The position numbers and the translations under genes were made by a program. A stretch of 64,000 bases of DNA, from the NCBI RefSeq assembly GCF_030867095.1, contig NC_081824.1, positions 394,520,829-394,584,828 on the forward strand. The letters are read 5' to 3'. This document shows, in pieces, positions 46,123-56,730 of the stretch (its first letter is position 1; each line of letters opens with the position of its first letter). This DNA comes from Alligator mississippiensis (lineage: Eukaryota; Chordata; Crocodylia; Alligatoridae). Below the pieces are notes generated by a model. That model was not told where the DNA came from and did no database searches. It was given only the letters and a program-made list of their open reading frames with translations.

Positions 46123-46853
46123 TGTCATGACCCAAAGGGTATGATTGTGTGTGTGCTTTGGCACTGCAGAATTATTTCCCGCCACGAGGAGCTTTCTTTG
46201 CATGGTGCAATTCTCAGTTGCATAGAGAAAACCCAGGTGCAAAGGAGTTCCCGCCATTCGCATGTAAATTTGTTCCCCACTATTGGCTGTTTCTAAATTA
46301 TTCTCATGTGGCGGCTAGCGATTGGCTTGCTAGCCGTATAAGAGGCTTGAGCGGTTTCCGCCCAAGTTGGAGATCTCCGGGCAGGACCTCATTTAGGAGG
46401 ACACCACATCCATCTCGTGGAGAACTCTAAGCGCTGTGGAGCTTAACAAACCACGCGTGTGCCTTAGAGGAGGATACAGGGGCCTGATCAACCTCTAGCC
46501 TCTCCTGGTCGCTGCCTGATCCCTGGACGTACCCTTCCCTGCGCGCTCGTGGAGAGTCACCTTTTGGACTCTCATCGTGGTATCCAGAGCTCTGTCCAGG
46601 TTTAAGAGGCTCGAGTTTTCTACGGGTCTTGTTCGTGCAAGTTTTCTTTTTGTTTGTAACTGCAACTTAAGCGAAGTTTTCCTGCCTGCACCGCGACCAT
46701 CTACGGTGTAAGTAAAATAATCTTTAATCAACCGCTACACGTCCGTGCCTAATTGTAGTCCTCTGTGCCAAATTCCCTGACCCACGTGCCAGGGCTGCTG
46801 GCCACAGCCCGCCGCGCGCCCCCGAAAGCCTCGGACCACTCCCGGCCTGCACA
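46123..46853 (+). mobile_element. Solo LTR of the tRNA-Ser ERV family
   Basis: The plus strand begins TGTCATGACCC and ends CCTGCACA. It matches the LTRs at 24087 and 27179 in reverse complement over its whole length: GGCTAGCGATTGGCTTGCTA, TATAAG at 46337-46342, CTGCACCGCGACCATCTACG and the GTAAGT donor at 46708-46713. At 731 bp it is shorter and clearly more diverged from the provirus than the two proviral LTRs are from each other, so it may be a different subfamily. No internal sequence remains, so LTR-LTR recombination removed a provirus. It sits inside a CR1. Confidence 0.95.
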
Positions 46854-46858
46854 CTAGC
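46854..46858. repeat. Target site duplication of solo LTR, right
   Basis: CTAGC, identical to 46118-46122. Confidence 0.95.
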
Positions 46859-46951
46859 CACCCTGACAGTGAAGTAGTGTCTCCTGATATCTAGCCTAAA
46901 TCTACTCTCATTCAACTTATAGCCATTGTTCCTTGTTACCCCTGGTAGTGC

Positions 46952-47299
46952 TCAGGGGATCAGGGACTCTTCTATTGCCTGCTGGACACCCTTGGCAAGT
47001 TTATAAGTGGTCACCAGATCCCCTTTCAGCCTTCTTTTGTGGAAGCTGAACAGGTTCAGGTCCCGTAGTCTCTCCTTATAGAGCCTGCTCTGCTGCCCCC
47101 TAATCATGTGAATGGCCCTCCTCTGGACCCTCTCGATGCTGTCCACATCCCTCCTGAAGTGTGGCACCCAGAACTGGATGCAGTACTCCAACTGCAGCCT
47201 GACCAATGTTGCATAGATGGGGAGGATCACCTCCTTGGACCTGCTCGTGATGCATCTATGGATGCATGACAAGGTTAGCCTTCCTGACTGGGTCCCCAC
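46952..47299 (-). pseudogene. CR1 ORF2 C-terminal piece
   Basis: A 115-codon piece with LTLSCIHRCITSRSKEVILP, LVRLQLEYCIQFW, ERVQRRAIHMIRG and a KERLRDLNLFS block. A frame change separates it from the palm piece upstream. Confidence 0.88.
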
Positions 47300-48014
47300 A
47301 TTGGCAGCCCATGTTCATCTTGGAATAAATAGAGATTCCAAGATCCTTCTCTGCCTCTGCAATGATGAGAAGGGAGTTCCCCAGCCTGTAGGTATGCTGC
47401 TGGTTCTTCCTCCCCAGGTGCAACACCTTGCACTTGTCTGTATTGAAACCCATCCTATTCTCATCCTCCCAACTCTGCAACCTGTCAAGATCTAGTTGTA
47501 GCCTGTCCCTCTCTTCTAGCGTGTTCACTTCTCCCCACATCTTAGTGTCATCTGCGAACTTGAACAAGGTGCTTTTCACCCCTTTGTCCAAATTGCTGAT
47601 GAAGATATTGAACAGTGCGGGCCCAAGGACCGAACCCTCGGGAACCCCACTGCCCACATCTCTCCAGATCAAAAATGACCTGTCCGCACCACAGATGCCT
47701 AATTTTTTAATGAGGATGGGGTGAGAGACAGTGTTGAAGGCCTTCCTAAAGTCCAGGAAGACTATATCCACCATGACACCTGCGTCCAAGACTTTTGTGA
47801 CCTGATCATAGAAGGCCACCAGGTTGGTCTGACAGAACCTGCCTCTAATGAACTGATGTTGTTGGTTGCCCCTAAGCATAAACTCCCCTGTTGGCCTCTC
47901 ACAGATGTGCTCCTGGATACTTTTCTCAAAGAGCTTCCCCAGGACCGAGGTAAGACTAACAGGCCTATAGTTTCCTGGGTCCACTTTCCTCCCTTTTTTG
48001 AAAATGTGGACCAC
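47256..48014 (-). pseudogene. CR1 reverse transcriptase fingers and palm piece
   Basis: A 252-codon piece. It carries NYRPVSLTSVLGKLFEK at about residues 19-35, DFRKAFNTVSH (first catalytic aspartate block) at about 87-97, SGVPEGSVLGPALFN at about 122-136 and FADDTKMWGEV at about 152-162. All three catalytic aspartates of the family are present. The frame is broken on both sides, so the element is dead. Confidence 0.9.
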
Positions 48015-48026
48015 ATTGGTCCTTCT

Positions 48027-48359
48027 TCAGTCATAAGGCACCTCACCAGAGCACCACAAGTGCTCATAAAGTTGTGTCAGGGGTCCTGCAATAACCTCTG
48101 CCAGTTTCCTAAGCACTCTGGGGTGGAGGTTGTCAGCACCTGCTGATTTCAACACATCTAGTCCCTCCAGAAGTTCCCTGACTAGGTCCTCACTGACCCT
48201 AGGCCTGGCTGTGCCTCCCCTGGGTCCGTCTGGTATCCCAGTGGGGGAAATGTCCCTGTCCCTGCTCAGAAAAATGGAAGCAAAGAATTTGTTAAAGAGA
48301 TTAGCTTTGTCATCTGGTGCTACCACCAGATTACCAAGCATGTCCTGCAGAGGCCCCAC
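48027..48359 (-). pseudogene. CR1 ORF2 connector piece
   Basis: A 110-codon piece of the region between endonuclease and RT, including LFNKFFASIF, KSAGADNLHPRVLRKLAEV and the beginning of the fingers. It lies in another frame than the RT piece next to it. Confidence 0.85.
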
Positions 48360-48666
48360 ATTACTCGGTACCTTCTTTTTACCCTCTATTTATTTAAGTA
48401 CTTCTTGTTATCTTTGATCCAGGTCACTAGTCCGAGTTCCATCTCTGCCTTAGCCTTCCTAATAGCCCCCCTACAATTTCAAGCCAAGGAGGTATAATGG
48501 CCCCTCCCTTCTGTTGGGTGTATGCCTCCTTTTTGGCTTTGAGGCATTCATGGATGCTTTTGGTGAGCCATGGGGGCTTTTGGGCACTCTTGCTCCCTTT
48601 GATCCACGTGGGGATTGTCACACTTTGGGCTTGGAGGATCGTCTCCTTAACGAATGACCACTCTTC

Positions 48667-49445
48667 TTAGACTTCCAACTTCCCTCCCCTCAGGGACCCC
48701 AGTGCCTCCATGACTAGTCTCCTTACCTCATTGGAATCTGCTCTCCTGGAGTCCAGGGATGCTGCCTTGCTGCAGGCCTTTGACACCCTGTGCTGGATGG
48801 TAAATTCCAGAAGACAATGGCCACTATCACCCAGGTGGTCGAGCACCCGCAGTCCCCTCACCAGGTTGTTGCCTGTGGCCAGGACCAGGTCCAACAAGGC
48901 ATTTCCCCTTGTGGGACTGTGCACCTGCTGGGCTAGGTGGAGGTCCTGTAACTTGGCTAGGAACCTCCATGAGTGGTCAGACCTGGATGACTGCTCTTCC
49001 CAGCAGATGTCCGGGTAGTTTAGGTCACCCATGATGACCACATCCCTTGACTTAACTGCCTCTGCCAGCTGACCTGAGAATTCCCCATCAAGCTCTTCTC
49101 CCTGGTTAGATGGCCTGTAGTAGACCCCCACCATTAGGTCCCTTTCCCCCCAACCCCTTTTTATTCTTCCCCAGAGCACCGCAGTCTGCCCTACCCCAGA
49201 CCCAGTGCTGTTTGCAGAGGATGTGTATTGCTCTTTGATGTAGAGTGCCACACCCCCACCTTTCCTCCCTGTTTTATCCCGCCTATACAGCCTATAGCCC
49301 TTGATGTTTACCACCCAGTTATGTGTTGGATCCCAACAAGTTTCAGTGAGCCTCACTATGTCTGGGTTTGTGTTAGCTAACAGGAGGGCAAGTTCCTCCT
49401 GCTTGTTCCCCCTACTGTGAGCATTAGTGTAGAGGCATTTAAGCC
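48667..49445 (-). pseudogene. CR1 AP-type endonuclease domain
   Basis: The piece has the AP endonuclease blocks in order: YTNAHSRGNKQEELALL, then DIVRLTETCWD (catalytic glutamate block, ETCWD), YRLYRRDKTGRKGGGVALYI, VGVYYRPSNQ, VIMGDLNYPDICWEE and DSGHCLLEF. The ending SDH-type histidine is present as GDSGHC. The open frame extends upstream to 49698, but the roughly 84 codons before 49445 are translated long-TIR-family sequence, not CR1. The endonuclease nicks target DNA for reverse transcription. The element lacks ORF1 and an intact RT, so it is not active. Confidence 0.88.
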
Positions 49446-49818
49446 TAACTCTGCTCCCTGCCCCCTTTTCTTCAGAGGCCATGATGCCCTGCTGCTGCAG
49501 CAGCAAGGGGGGAAGTGCAGGCAGAGTTGGTTTGGATCCCTGCTGGTGGCACATGAAGGGGGAATTAAACCCCTCTATGGCCAGTTCAGCCTGGGTTGCC
49601 TCCTGTCCCCCACTTCCCCCAGCACAGCTTTCCTGAAAGTAAGGGCTGTCTCTAGCACCCCCTGTGGCTGACCTGAGCAAGTGCAAGCATGTGCCCACAT
49701 TGCCTTAGTCCAGAGAGCATTATTGTCTGGTTACAAACCAGTTCAACTTAGGCGGGTTTGACTAACCTGCAAAGGTTGGATCAGTTCAGGCTCTGGCTTT
49801 TTTAATGTCTGTCTCTAG

Positions 49819-51710
49819 CCTACATGAATATAAAATGTGTTTGAATAATGGCAAAATTGCCAGTAACATATAAATCATTTTTTTCTTACACTGTATTTGA
49901 TCACTTTTGACAAAAGAAGAATAATAGAAAGCTACATTCTAAACGAATGTATATTGTTCCCTGAATTTGACCAGGTTGCCTTAAATTAGCACTGATTTAA
50001 ACAAAGATCAGAATTTGTTCCAGAATGAACAGTACTGACTAGGATTATAGAATATTAAATCTCAGTAAATTATTCAGAAAGAAAAACAATGAAACCAAAA
50101 AACTGAATAGAAAATATTGAAGTAAATAATTAAAATTAAAAATTAACCTCTCAGAAGAAAAGCCTATTAAGTAATCTTATAGGAGGTGATCCTTACCTAA
50201 AAATAATCCATTGTTGAGCTATTCCTTTGTAGCTTTCTTTTCTTTCACATGCTATTTATCATATTATTTCCATGTGATCTTTTTCCTTTCCACTGTTTAT
50301 ATTTTATCTTTAATTATATTTTGTTGTAGTTTACATTACAATATTCCAATTTCCTTCACTTCTGTTCTATTCTATTCTCTCCAATTCTGTTTAGATATCC
50401 ATATTATTCTCTTATCTTCATGCAAGTATTTTGGCTCAACCATTTGGTTGTCCTTGCACTCTTTAATCTGTTTTTATTTCTTCAGCCCATAGTCAAGTCT
50501 TTTAACAATTACTTGCTTTTTTCTCTCCTTGGACTTTAATCCATTCCCTTTCTCTTCATTTTCATTCTCTTCCTGTCTCTGTACTTCTAGAGATACAGAA
50601 ATTGATATGTGCACATTTTACTCCCCAGGTGTTTCTTATCCAACTAACCTTTTACCAGTTTCTCTATAGGCTAGAGATGGCCTCAGAGCCAAATGTTGTT
50701 ATGAGTGTTGGTTTGTTCTGAGTTCTTTTATAATCTCAGTACTTGCTTTACTAACCTTTGTTTCTCTGTTTCTCTTCATTTTCCAGCTGATATATTGATG
50801 TAGTTCCAGTTGCACTCATTTATAAATGTGATACAGGGAAAGCAGAAAAAAAGAGAAGACAGGGAAAACATTCTGTGTCACAGTGTCGCATCAAAATGTG
50901 CTATAGTAAGTATTATCAAAATTGTATCACCTGAATCATGGGAAGGCAAAAAAAGAGGTTTTATTGAAAAGACCCAAAAGCCTGACATTTTATAAAGCTG
51001 AGTGGTTCAGGTGACTGATCTTATTTGATAATATATGCAGAACTGTAGAATAGAAATACCTGAAATCTAATATAAGTGGGAAATAATTTTGCTAAGCAAC
51101 TGGAAATAAATAAATGTGCTTTAGGCCTTACAAAGAATTATTACTTTCTAGGCACAGGCATGCGCTGGGAACAGCTTCTTGTAAGTACGATTTAAGCTAA
51201 TAAACTGGACTTTTAATAATACAATTTTGTTTCCAGTGAAAACAGCATAGACAAGAAAAAGGGTCAGTACCTATAAAGAAGCCATGGAATAATGGCAATG
51301 AAAATAAGTTAAACTTCTTTTGGAATAGTCACCTTCTACCTAAGTAGCCTCAAGCAGATTACAGGAATCATGTAACAAGAATATAGTTGTGATGCCAAAA
51401 CATTGAGAGTAAAAGTAACATTTAATACAGTGGCAAAGTATTCCACTTACTACTATGGAAGAATCACCAACCATTCATAAAGCCAATGTTCTTTAGTCCA
51501 CTCTAATTTGCACGCAAAGCATAACAGTAAACTTCTCCTCCCTCACACTCATTCATGAATATAGTGTGCTGATTTCTCACAGTACCAGTAAAAAACAATA
51601 TTACCCAAATCAAATTTCAACCCTTAGGCAGATGCATGCTAATTTATCACTTTTTGGCTAGCCTCTTTTTACTGTTCAGTAGTCCAACTTTAACAGGAAG
51701 GGTAATAATT
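49819..51710. other. Intergenic AT-rich stretch
   Basis: I see pyrimidine-rich sequence near 50210-50600 and unique AT-rich DNA. An open frame at 50211-50492 is a low-complexity F/S/L-rich run without a family signature. Confidence 0.5.
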
Positions 51711-52105
51711 TCATAGATTTCATAGACATTAGGGCTGGAAGGAACCTCAGGAGATCGAGTCCAGCCCCCTGCCCCAGGGGCAGGAAGTCAGCTGGGGTCA
51801 AAGGATGCCAGCAAGATAAATGTCCAAATGTCTCTTAAAGAAGTCCAGAGTAGGTGCTTGTACCACCTCTGGCGGCAGTCCGTTCCAGGCCTTGGGGGCT
51901 CGAACAGTAAAGAAGTTCTTCCTTATGTCCAGCCTGAAATGGTCTTAGAGGAGTTTGTGACCATTTGATCTTGTCATCCCTTGGGGCACTCTGGTGAACA
52001 GTCAATCCCCCAGATCCTGATGTACACCCCTTATATACTTATAGGCAGCCACCAGGTCCCCCCCCCCGAGCCTGCACTTTTCCAGGCTGAAGAGTACCAT
52101 GGCTC

Positions 52106-52498
52106 TCAGCCTCTCATCATAAGGCCTGTTCCCTGCCTTCTGATCATATATGTGGCTCTCTTCTGGACTCTCTCAAGCTTCTCCAAATCCTTTTTAAATT
52201 GTGGAGCCCATAATTGGATGCAATACTCCAGCTGTGGCCTCACCAAGCCTGAGTACAGCAGGAGGATGACATCCTGGGATTTGCTTGAGAAGCATCTATG
52301 GATACAAGCCAGAGTTTTTCTCACTTTACCAGCTGCAACATCACATTGGTGGTGCATATTCATCTTGTCGTCAATTATGACCCCCAAATCCCTTTCAGTC
52401 ATGGTGCTAGTAAGCATAGCACTGCCGAGCCTGTAAGCATGCTGCGGATTTTTCTTCCCAAGGTGGAGTACTTTGCATTTTTTGGTGTTGAACACCAT
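52106..52498 (-). pseudogene. CR1 ORF2 C-terminal piece
   Basis: A 130-codon piece: [55 protein letters not shown] and LERVQKRATYM. It follows the palm piece in another frame and ends early. Confidence 0.88.
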
Positions 52499-52516
52499 CA
52501 GGTTTTCATCCGCCCA

Positions 52517-52702
52517 TTATCTGAGCCTGTCAGGGTCAACCCAAAGTACCATCCTGTCCTCAGGTGTGGATGCTTTACCCCAAAGTTTGGTGTCATCAGC
52601 TAACTTGGCCAGTCTGCATCTGACAACAATGTCCACATCATTAATAAAGATGTTGAAGATTATAGGCCCAAGAACAGAACCTTGGGGAACCCCACTGGTC
52701 AC
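52517..52702 (-). pseudogene. CR1 RT palm piece
   Basis: A 61-codon piece with SGVPQGSVLGPIIFNIF and LADDTKLWGKAS. The catalytic DD is retained. Confidence 0.85.
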
Positions 52703-52935
52703 GCTGCATCACGATGATTTACTTCTGTCTGTTACCACTGTCTGGGTCCGACCTCAGAGCCAATTCCCCAGCCATCGGGCTGTGATGTAGCTGAGGCCAC
52801 AATTGGCCAGTTTTTCTATTAGATGATCATGGGATACCAGATTAAAGGCTTTTTAAAAATCAAGATATATGACATCAATCTCTTGTCCCTTGTCCAGGTG
52901 ATATGTCACCTGGTCATAGAAGGAGATGAGATTGG

Positions 52936-53553
52936 TCAGGAAAGACCTACATAACCCGTAACAAACCCGTGCTGGCTATCCCTCAGGATATTGCCATCAG
53001 CCAGTTTGTCAAGAATGGTCTCTCTGATAATTTTTTCCAAGAACTTACCCAGGATACAGGTCAGGCTGATGGGCCTGTAGTTCCCTGGATCTACCCTCCT
53101 CCCTTTCTTGAAGATAAGCACCACATTGGCCTTCTTCCAATCTTCAAGCACTTTGCCTGAGCGCAACGAGTTCTCAAAGATCCGTGTCAGTGTCTGAGCT
53201 ATGATGCCTGCCAAATCCTTAAGCACCCTGGGGTGTAAACTGTCTGGGCCAGCTGACTTGAAGGAGTCCACCCTCTCAAATTGTTCCTTCACATGTTCTA
53301 CATTGATGAAGGGTAACAATTCTCCCTTACTCTGGACGTCCTGTACCATATTGAGCAGGACCATTCCTTTGGGACTGGTGAAAAACTGACACAAAATACC
53401 CATTAAGCAGGTTGGCTTTTTCCTGGGCGTCAGTTGTCCCATATGGTTTAGCAGGGGTCCAGTGTTGCCCTTGCTTTTCCTCCAGCTCCCCACATATCTA
53501 AAAAAGAACTTTTTATTGTCTTTCATATGTGTAGCCAGTTGGAGTTCAGTCAC
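52936..53553 (-). pseudogene. CR1 connector and RT fingers piece
   Basis: A 205-codon piece: KSAGPDSLHPRVLKDLAGII at about residues 98-117, then WKKANVVLIFKKGRRVDPGN and NYRPISLTCILGKFLEKII. It breaks just before the first catalytic aspartate block. Confidence 0.88.
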
Positions 53554-53786
53554 AGTCTTGGCTTTCTTGGTTCGCTCCCTACAGGTCTACACCAGTGCAG
53601 AATACTCCTCCTTTGAGATGGATCCAGTCTTCCATCCTTTAAGGTCTTTCTTTTTAGACACAGGAGGTCTACTAGTTCCCTGCAAAGCCAAGGAGGCTGC
53701 TGTGCCCTTTTGCTGCCTTTTCTCTGAGATGGGATAGACATTGCTTGTGCTTCCAGGATCACTCCCTTGAAGAGCAACCACTTATC

Positions 53787-54257
53787 CTAAACTCCCCTCC
53801 CCTCGACCAGGTCGTGGTCCCTTAGGGCTTCACCAACAAGCCTTCTAAGCTTGCCAAAGTCAGCTTTCCTGAAGTTGAGGACTTCTGCATTGCTGACTGA
53901 CTTGCTAGCTTTACAGCGGATGGTTAAGGTGATCAGCTCATGGTCACTCTCTCCCAGCTTCCCTTCAATAGTTAGGTCACTGATTAAGTTATCCTCCATT
54001 GCCAGTAATAGGTTGAGCAGTGCTTTGCCTCTCATTGGTCCATAGACTTCTTGAGTCAGATAGAGCTCATCCACGCACATGAGGAAGCATTGCAAACATT
54101 CAGATATGGCCGAGTGCTCTTCCGATGAGATGTCAGGGTAGTTGAAGTCCCCCATGACAACCATGCACTGGGAGCATACAGCCTCAGCCAGTTCCTTGGT
54201 GAATTCCTGGTTGAGCTCTTGACCCTGGCTAGGAGGTCTGTAGTAGGCTCCTACCAT
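53787..54257 (-). pseudogene. CR1 endonuclease, second half
   Basis: A 156-codon piece with VGAYYRPPSQGQELNQEF, VVMGDFNYPDISSEEHS, RGKALLNLLLAMEDNL and GESDHELITLTI, the last being the catalytic SDH block. The N-terminal half of the domain, with NKQEELALLLNKKNYDLIGI and TEIWWD, lies in another frame at 54439-54657. Confidence 0.88.
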
Positions 54258-54438
54258 GGTGTCCTCTGTGCCATGTTCCCTATGTATTTTAACCCAGAGG
54301 GACTCCAGTTATCCTTCCTGGGTGCCAATGTCAATTTTCAGGTACATGTAGCTTTCCTTGACATAGGAAAGCTACACCTCCGCCCCTTTTGTCTACACAG
54401 TCTCTCCTGTACAAGGTATAGATGTCTATACCTGTGGC

Positions 54439-54657
54439 CTAGTCATATGTGAAGTCCCACCAGATCTCTGTTATCCCTATGAGATCATAGTTTTTCTTGT
54501 TTAGCAGGAGGGCCAGTTCCTCCTGTTTATTACTCAAGTTTTGGGCATTGGTGTACATGTAAGTGTCCTGCTGGGACCTCTTGTCTTCCCTATACATTGT
54601 TCTGGGGATGGGGTAGGGGTGGGTTCCCTTGAGTGCCTTAGGCTGCTGGATTTGCAA
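54439..54657 (-). pseudogene. CR1 endonuclease, first half
   Basis: A 72-codon piece with YTNAQNLSNKQEELALLLN and DLIGITEIWWDFTYD, the catalytic glutamate block. The frame breaks before the second half at 54257. Confidence 0.85.
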
Positions 54658-54959
54658 AAGTTGCCCAGTGGGCTTGCTGAGGCAGTAGTCCCCCCATTCC
54701 CCAGCAGGCTTAGTTTAGCCCAGTCAAGCAGGTCAGCCAGTCTGGCTGAGAAGAGCCTCCTCCCCACTACAGTGAGGTGGAGGCCATCTCTTCCCAGCAG
54801 ACCACTGCCTCTCTCAACAAACAGCAGACTGTGATTGTGGAAGCCAAAGCCTTCATGATGACACTAGTGCCACAGTCTTTGGTTAACTACCTCGATCCTC
54901 CTCTCCCTCCTCAGCCCAAAGCCTGAGACCAGGAGGATGAAGGAAAACACCACCTATGC

Positions 54960-55240
54960 CCTCAACCCCTTAAGCCCCACTTCCAAAGCCCTATAGTGTC
55001 TCATGACCTGGCTGGGATTGCTCTGAGCTGTGTCATTCATGTCCACATGAATAAGGAGAATAGGGTAGTGGTCGGTGGGCAGGATGAGTTTTGGGATCCT
55101 CTCAGCTACATCCTGGATATAGGCTCCCAGGAAGCAGCAGACCTCCCAGGCTAAGGTGTTGGGGTGGCAGATTGCACCCTCAGTCTCCCTCAGGAGGGAA
55201 TCTCACATGACAACCACTCTAAGAGTGGCCTTAGGGAGAG
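54960..55240 (-). pseudogene. CR1 ORF1 esterase-like remnant
   Basis: The minus strand near 55022-55110 reads LPTDHYPILLIHVDMNDTAQ. HV-x-x-ND is the block of SGNH/GDSL-type esterase domains known from CR1 ORF1 proteins. The frame is interrupted on both sides. Role in the living element: probably membrane or RNP function; here it is dead. Confidence 0.55.
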
Positions 55241-55939
55241 CAGGGATGGTATCTGTGGGTGAGCCTTAATTGCCTGCAGGAGCTGGCAACTCTGCAGGCT
55301 CTACTGGGGCTGCAAGAGGTTCATGCCTGTTGCAAAGCTCCAGAGGGGAGGGGACCCTGCTACAGCAGGCCCTGGGGCTGTTGACCACCTTGGTCCAACC
55401 CCCTGGCTGGACAGTATGGGAGATCCTTGAGTCCTCCCTTGTCCTGGAAGATGACCTTGGTCTACCTCTGCCTCCACAGGGTGAAGGTACTGGCAGTAGG
55501 AGTCTATCTCCTGCTCACCATCCCTGATGGTATGCAGCCTCTGGACTGCAGCTTGGAGCTACTGTATCTGGGGCCACAGAGACTCCAAAGTGGAGCAAAC
55601 CTCACAAGGGGAGATGTATATGCTCCCGGTCCCATGTGCCTGGAAATGTGACAGGGGCAGCCCCTGCAGCCGAGACCCAGAAGCTCAGTCTGTGTGCAGC
55701 CCAGAACCATGGGTTCTGTCTGGGTGGAGACCTCTGAAGTGCCAGAGAAGGAGGCCTCAGACTCCGAGGAGACCTTTGGGGTGCAGCGTGTGCCCATCTG
55801 CATTATGCCACTGGTAGTACTGATGGGACTACCTTCCCTAGGGCTCATTGGCAGGGCTAGTGCCCTCCTGTGCAAACTCCCACACTAAACTTATGCACCG
55901 GGCCCAGAAGCACACCTGTTTGCATTCCTGTGTGTGCAT

Positions 55940-56590
55940 CCTGTTTGCGCATCCTGTTCATGAGGCTCCAGTTGCGTGGCTCCCTGGGGGGCTGGGCCAA
56001 GTAGGAGCTGGGGGGCACATGACCCTCCTCGGCTCCACTCAGCTACTCCCCTGCAGCTGGGCTACATCCCTCCCACCATGGGCCCCTCCATACCTTCCAG
56101 TACGCCAGGGCTCACTGGGGGTCCTGGGGTCCACTTGGGAGATCCTGGGGGTCCCTGGGCTCACTGGGACACAACGGGCTTCCTCCTGTGCATCTGTCAC
56201 TGGAGCCAGGGCCTGAATGCAGCTTCTGCCATTGCCAGGCCCTTTTTAAACTGCATGCATGCGCAGAAGGGCCCTCTGGCACTGCACTGCTCTCGGGTGC
56301 TAGGAGGTCCCTCCCCCCACTAAAGGAGGGGACAGGTAAGTGCCCCCCTTCCCTGTCTCATGCACTGGGTGGGTCTGGTCCCATGGCTTTCTGGGGGGCT
56401 GGGCCAAGTAGGATCTGGGGGGTGGTGACCCTCCTTGGCTCCACTCAGCTGCCTTTCCACAGCTGGCCTATGTCTCTCCCACCACGGGCCCCTGCTTACC
56501 TCTGGGTAGGCCGGGGCTTGTCATGGGTCCTGAGGGTCCCTGGGCTCACAGGGGTGCAACAGGCTTCCACCAGGACCTGTATGATGGGTG
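55940..56590. repeat. Tandem duplication, about 400 bp, beside CR1
   Basis: GGGGGGCTGGGCCAAGTAGG followed by a shared stretch (GACCCTCCT, GGCTCCACTCAGCT, TCTCCCACCA or TCCCACCATGGGCCCCT, GGGTCCCTGGGCTCAC) occurs once from about 55983 and again from about 56393. Spacing is about 410 bp. It lies just upstream of the ORF1 region of the minus-strand CR1, where 5' UTR promoter repeats would sit. Confidence 0.65.
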
Positions 56591-56604
56591 CTCTTGATCC
56601 TGTC

Positions 56605-56730
56605 TAGCCAATGGCAAAGTAGTTAGGGCTCTCTTCTAAGAAGTGAAGGTTGTAGATTTAAATTCTCTCTGGTTAAGGGGGACCTAAAATCGGGGTCTCC
56701 TATTTCTTTTGCAAGTGCCCTCATAACTAG
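56605..56730 (+). repeat. tRNA-like SINE remnant
   Basis: GGCAAAGTAGTTAGGGC resembles a degenerate A box and GGTTGTAGATTTAAATTCT a degenerate B box (GGTTCGANTCC) 30 nt further on, the spacing of tRNA-derived RNA polymerase III promoters. The sequence does not fold into a standard tRNA by eye. Ends uncertain. Confidence 0.3.

Larger units (their letters stand above)
46854..49445 (-). mobile_element. CR1 LINE, main body, right of solo LTR
   Basis: On the minus strand this holds ORF2 from the endonuclease to the C-terminal region, but in several frames. The pieces are: endonuclease up to 49445, connector 48027-48359, palm 47256-48014 and C-terminal 46952-47299. The 5' end is truncated at about 49445, where mirrored long-TIR-family sequence resumes. 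Confidence 0.9.
44398..49818. mobile_element. Long-TIR repeat family, copy III
   Basis: The left end CCAGGGATAGACATTACA and the right end, inverted, CTAGAGACAGACATTAAA are inverted repeats. The interior near 44740-44885 (GCAGGGAGCAGAGTTAG, GCTGCAGCAATGG and others) is mirrored at about 49445-49610, so the inverted repeats are several hundred bases long. A CR1 (45930-49445) and within it a solo LTR (46123-46853) are inserted. No target duplication was recognised and no transposase is visible. Copy II lies next to it in inverse orientation, so 44010-44268 and 44398-44640 form a further inverted pair. Confidence 0.6.
51711..55900 (-). mobile_element. Nearly complete but decayed CR1 LINE
   Basis: On the minus strand, from right to left: ORF1-like region (about 54700-55900) with an esterase-like block, ORF2 endonuclease (53787-54650), connector and RT (52100-53550), and the 3' end at 51711 (plus-strand TTTCATAGACATTAGGGCTG). 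The pieces lie in several frames. It is the only CR1 in this window that reaches into ORF1. Confidence 0.85.

Noticed and set aside
47721..48146. 141-codon plus-strand open frame
   Set aside because: Antisense of the CR1 reverse transcriptase region; the minus strand carries the real motifs.
44398..49818. 8-bp target duplication of long-TIR copy III
   Set aside because: The flanks TTTTATAG and CCTACATG do not match, so I do not claim a duplication for this copy.
51981..52436. 151-codon plus-strand open frame
   Set aside because: Antisense of the CR1 ORF2 C-terminal region.
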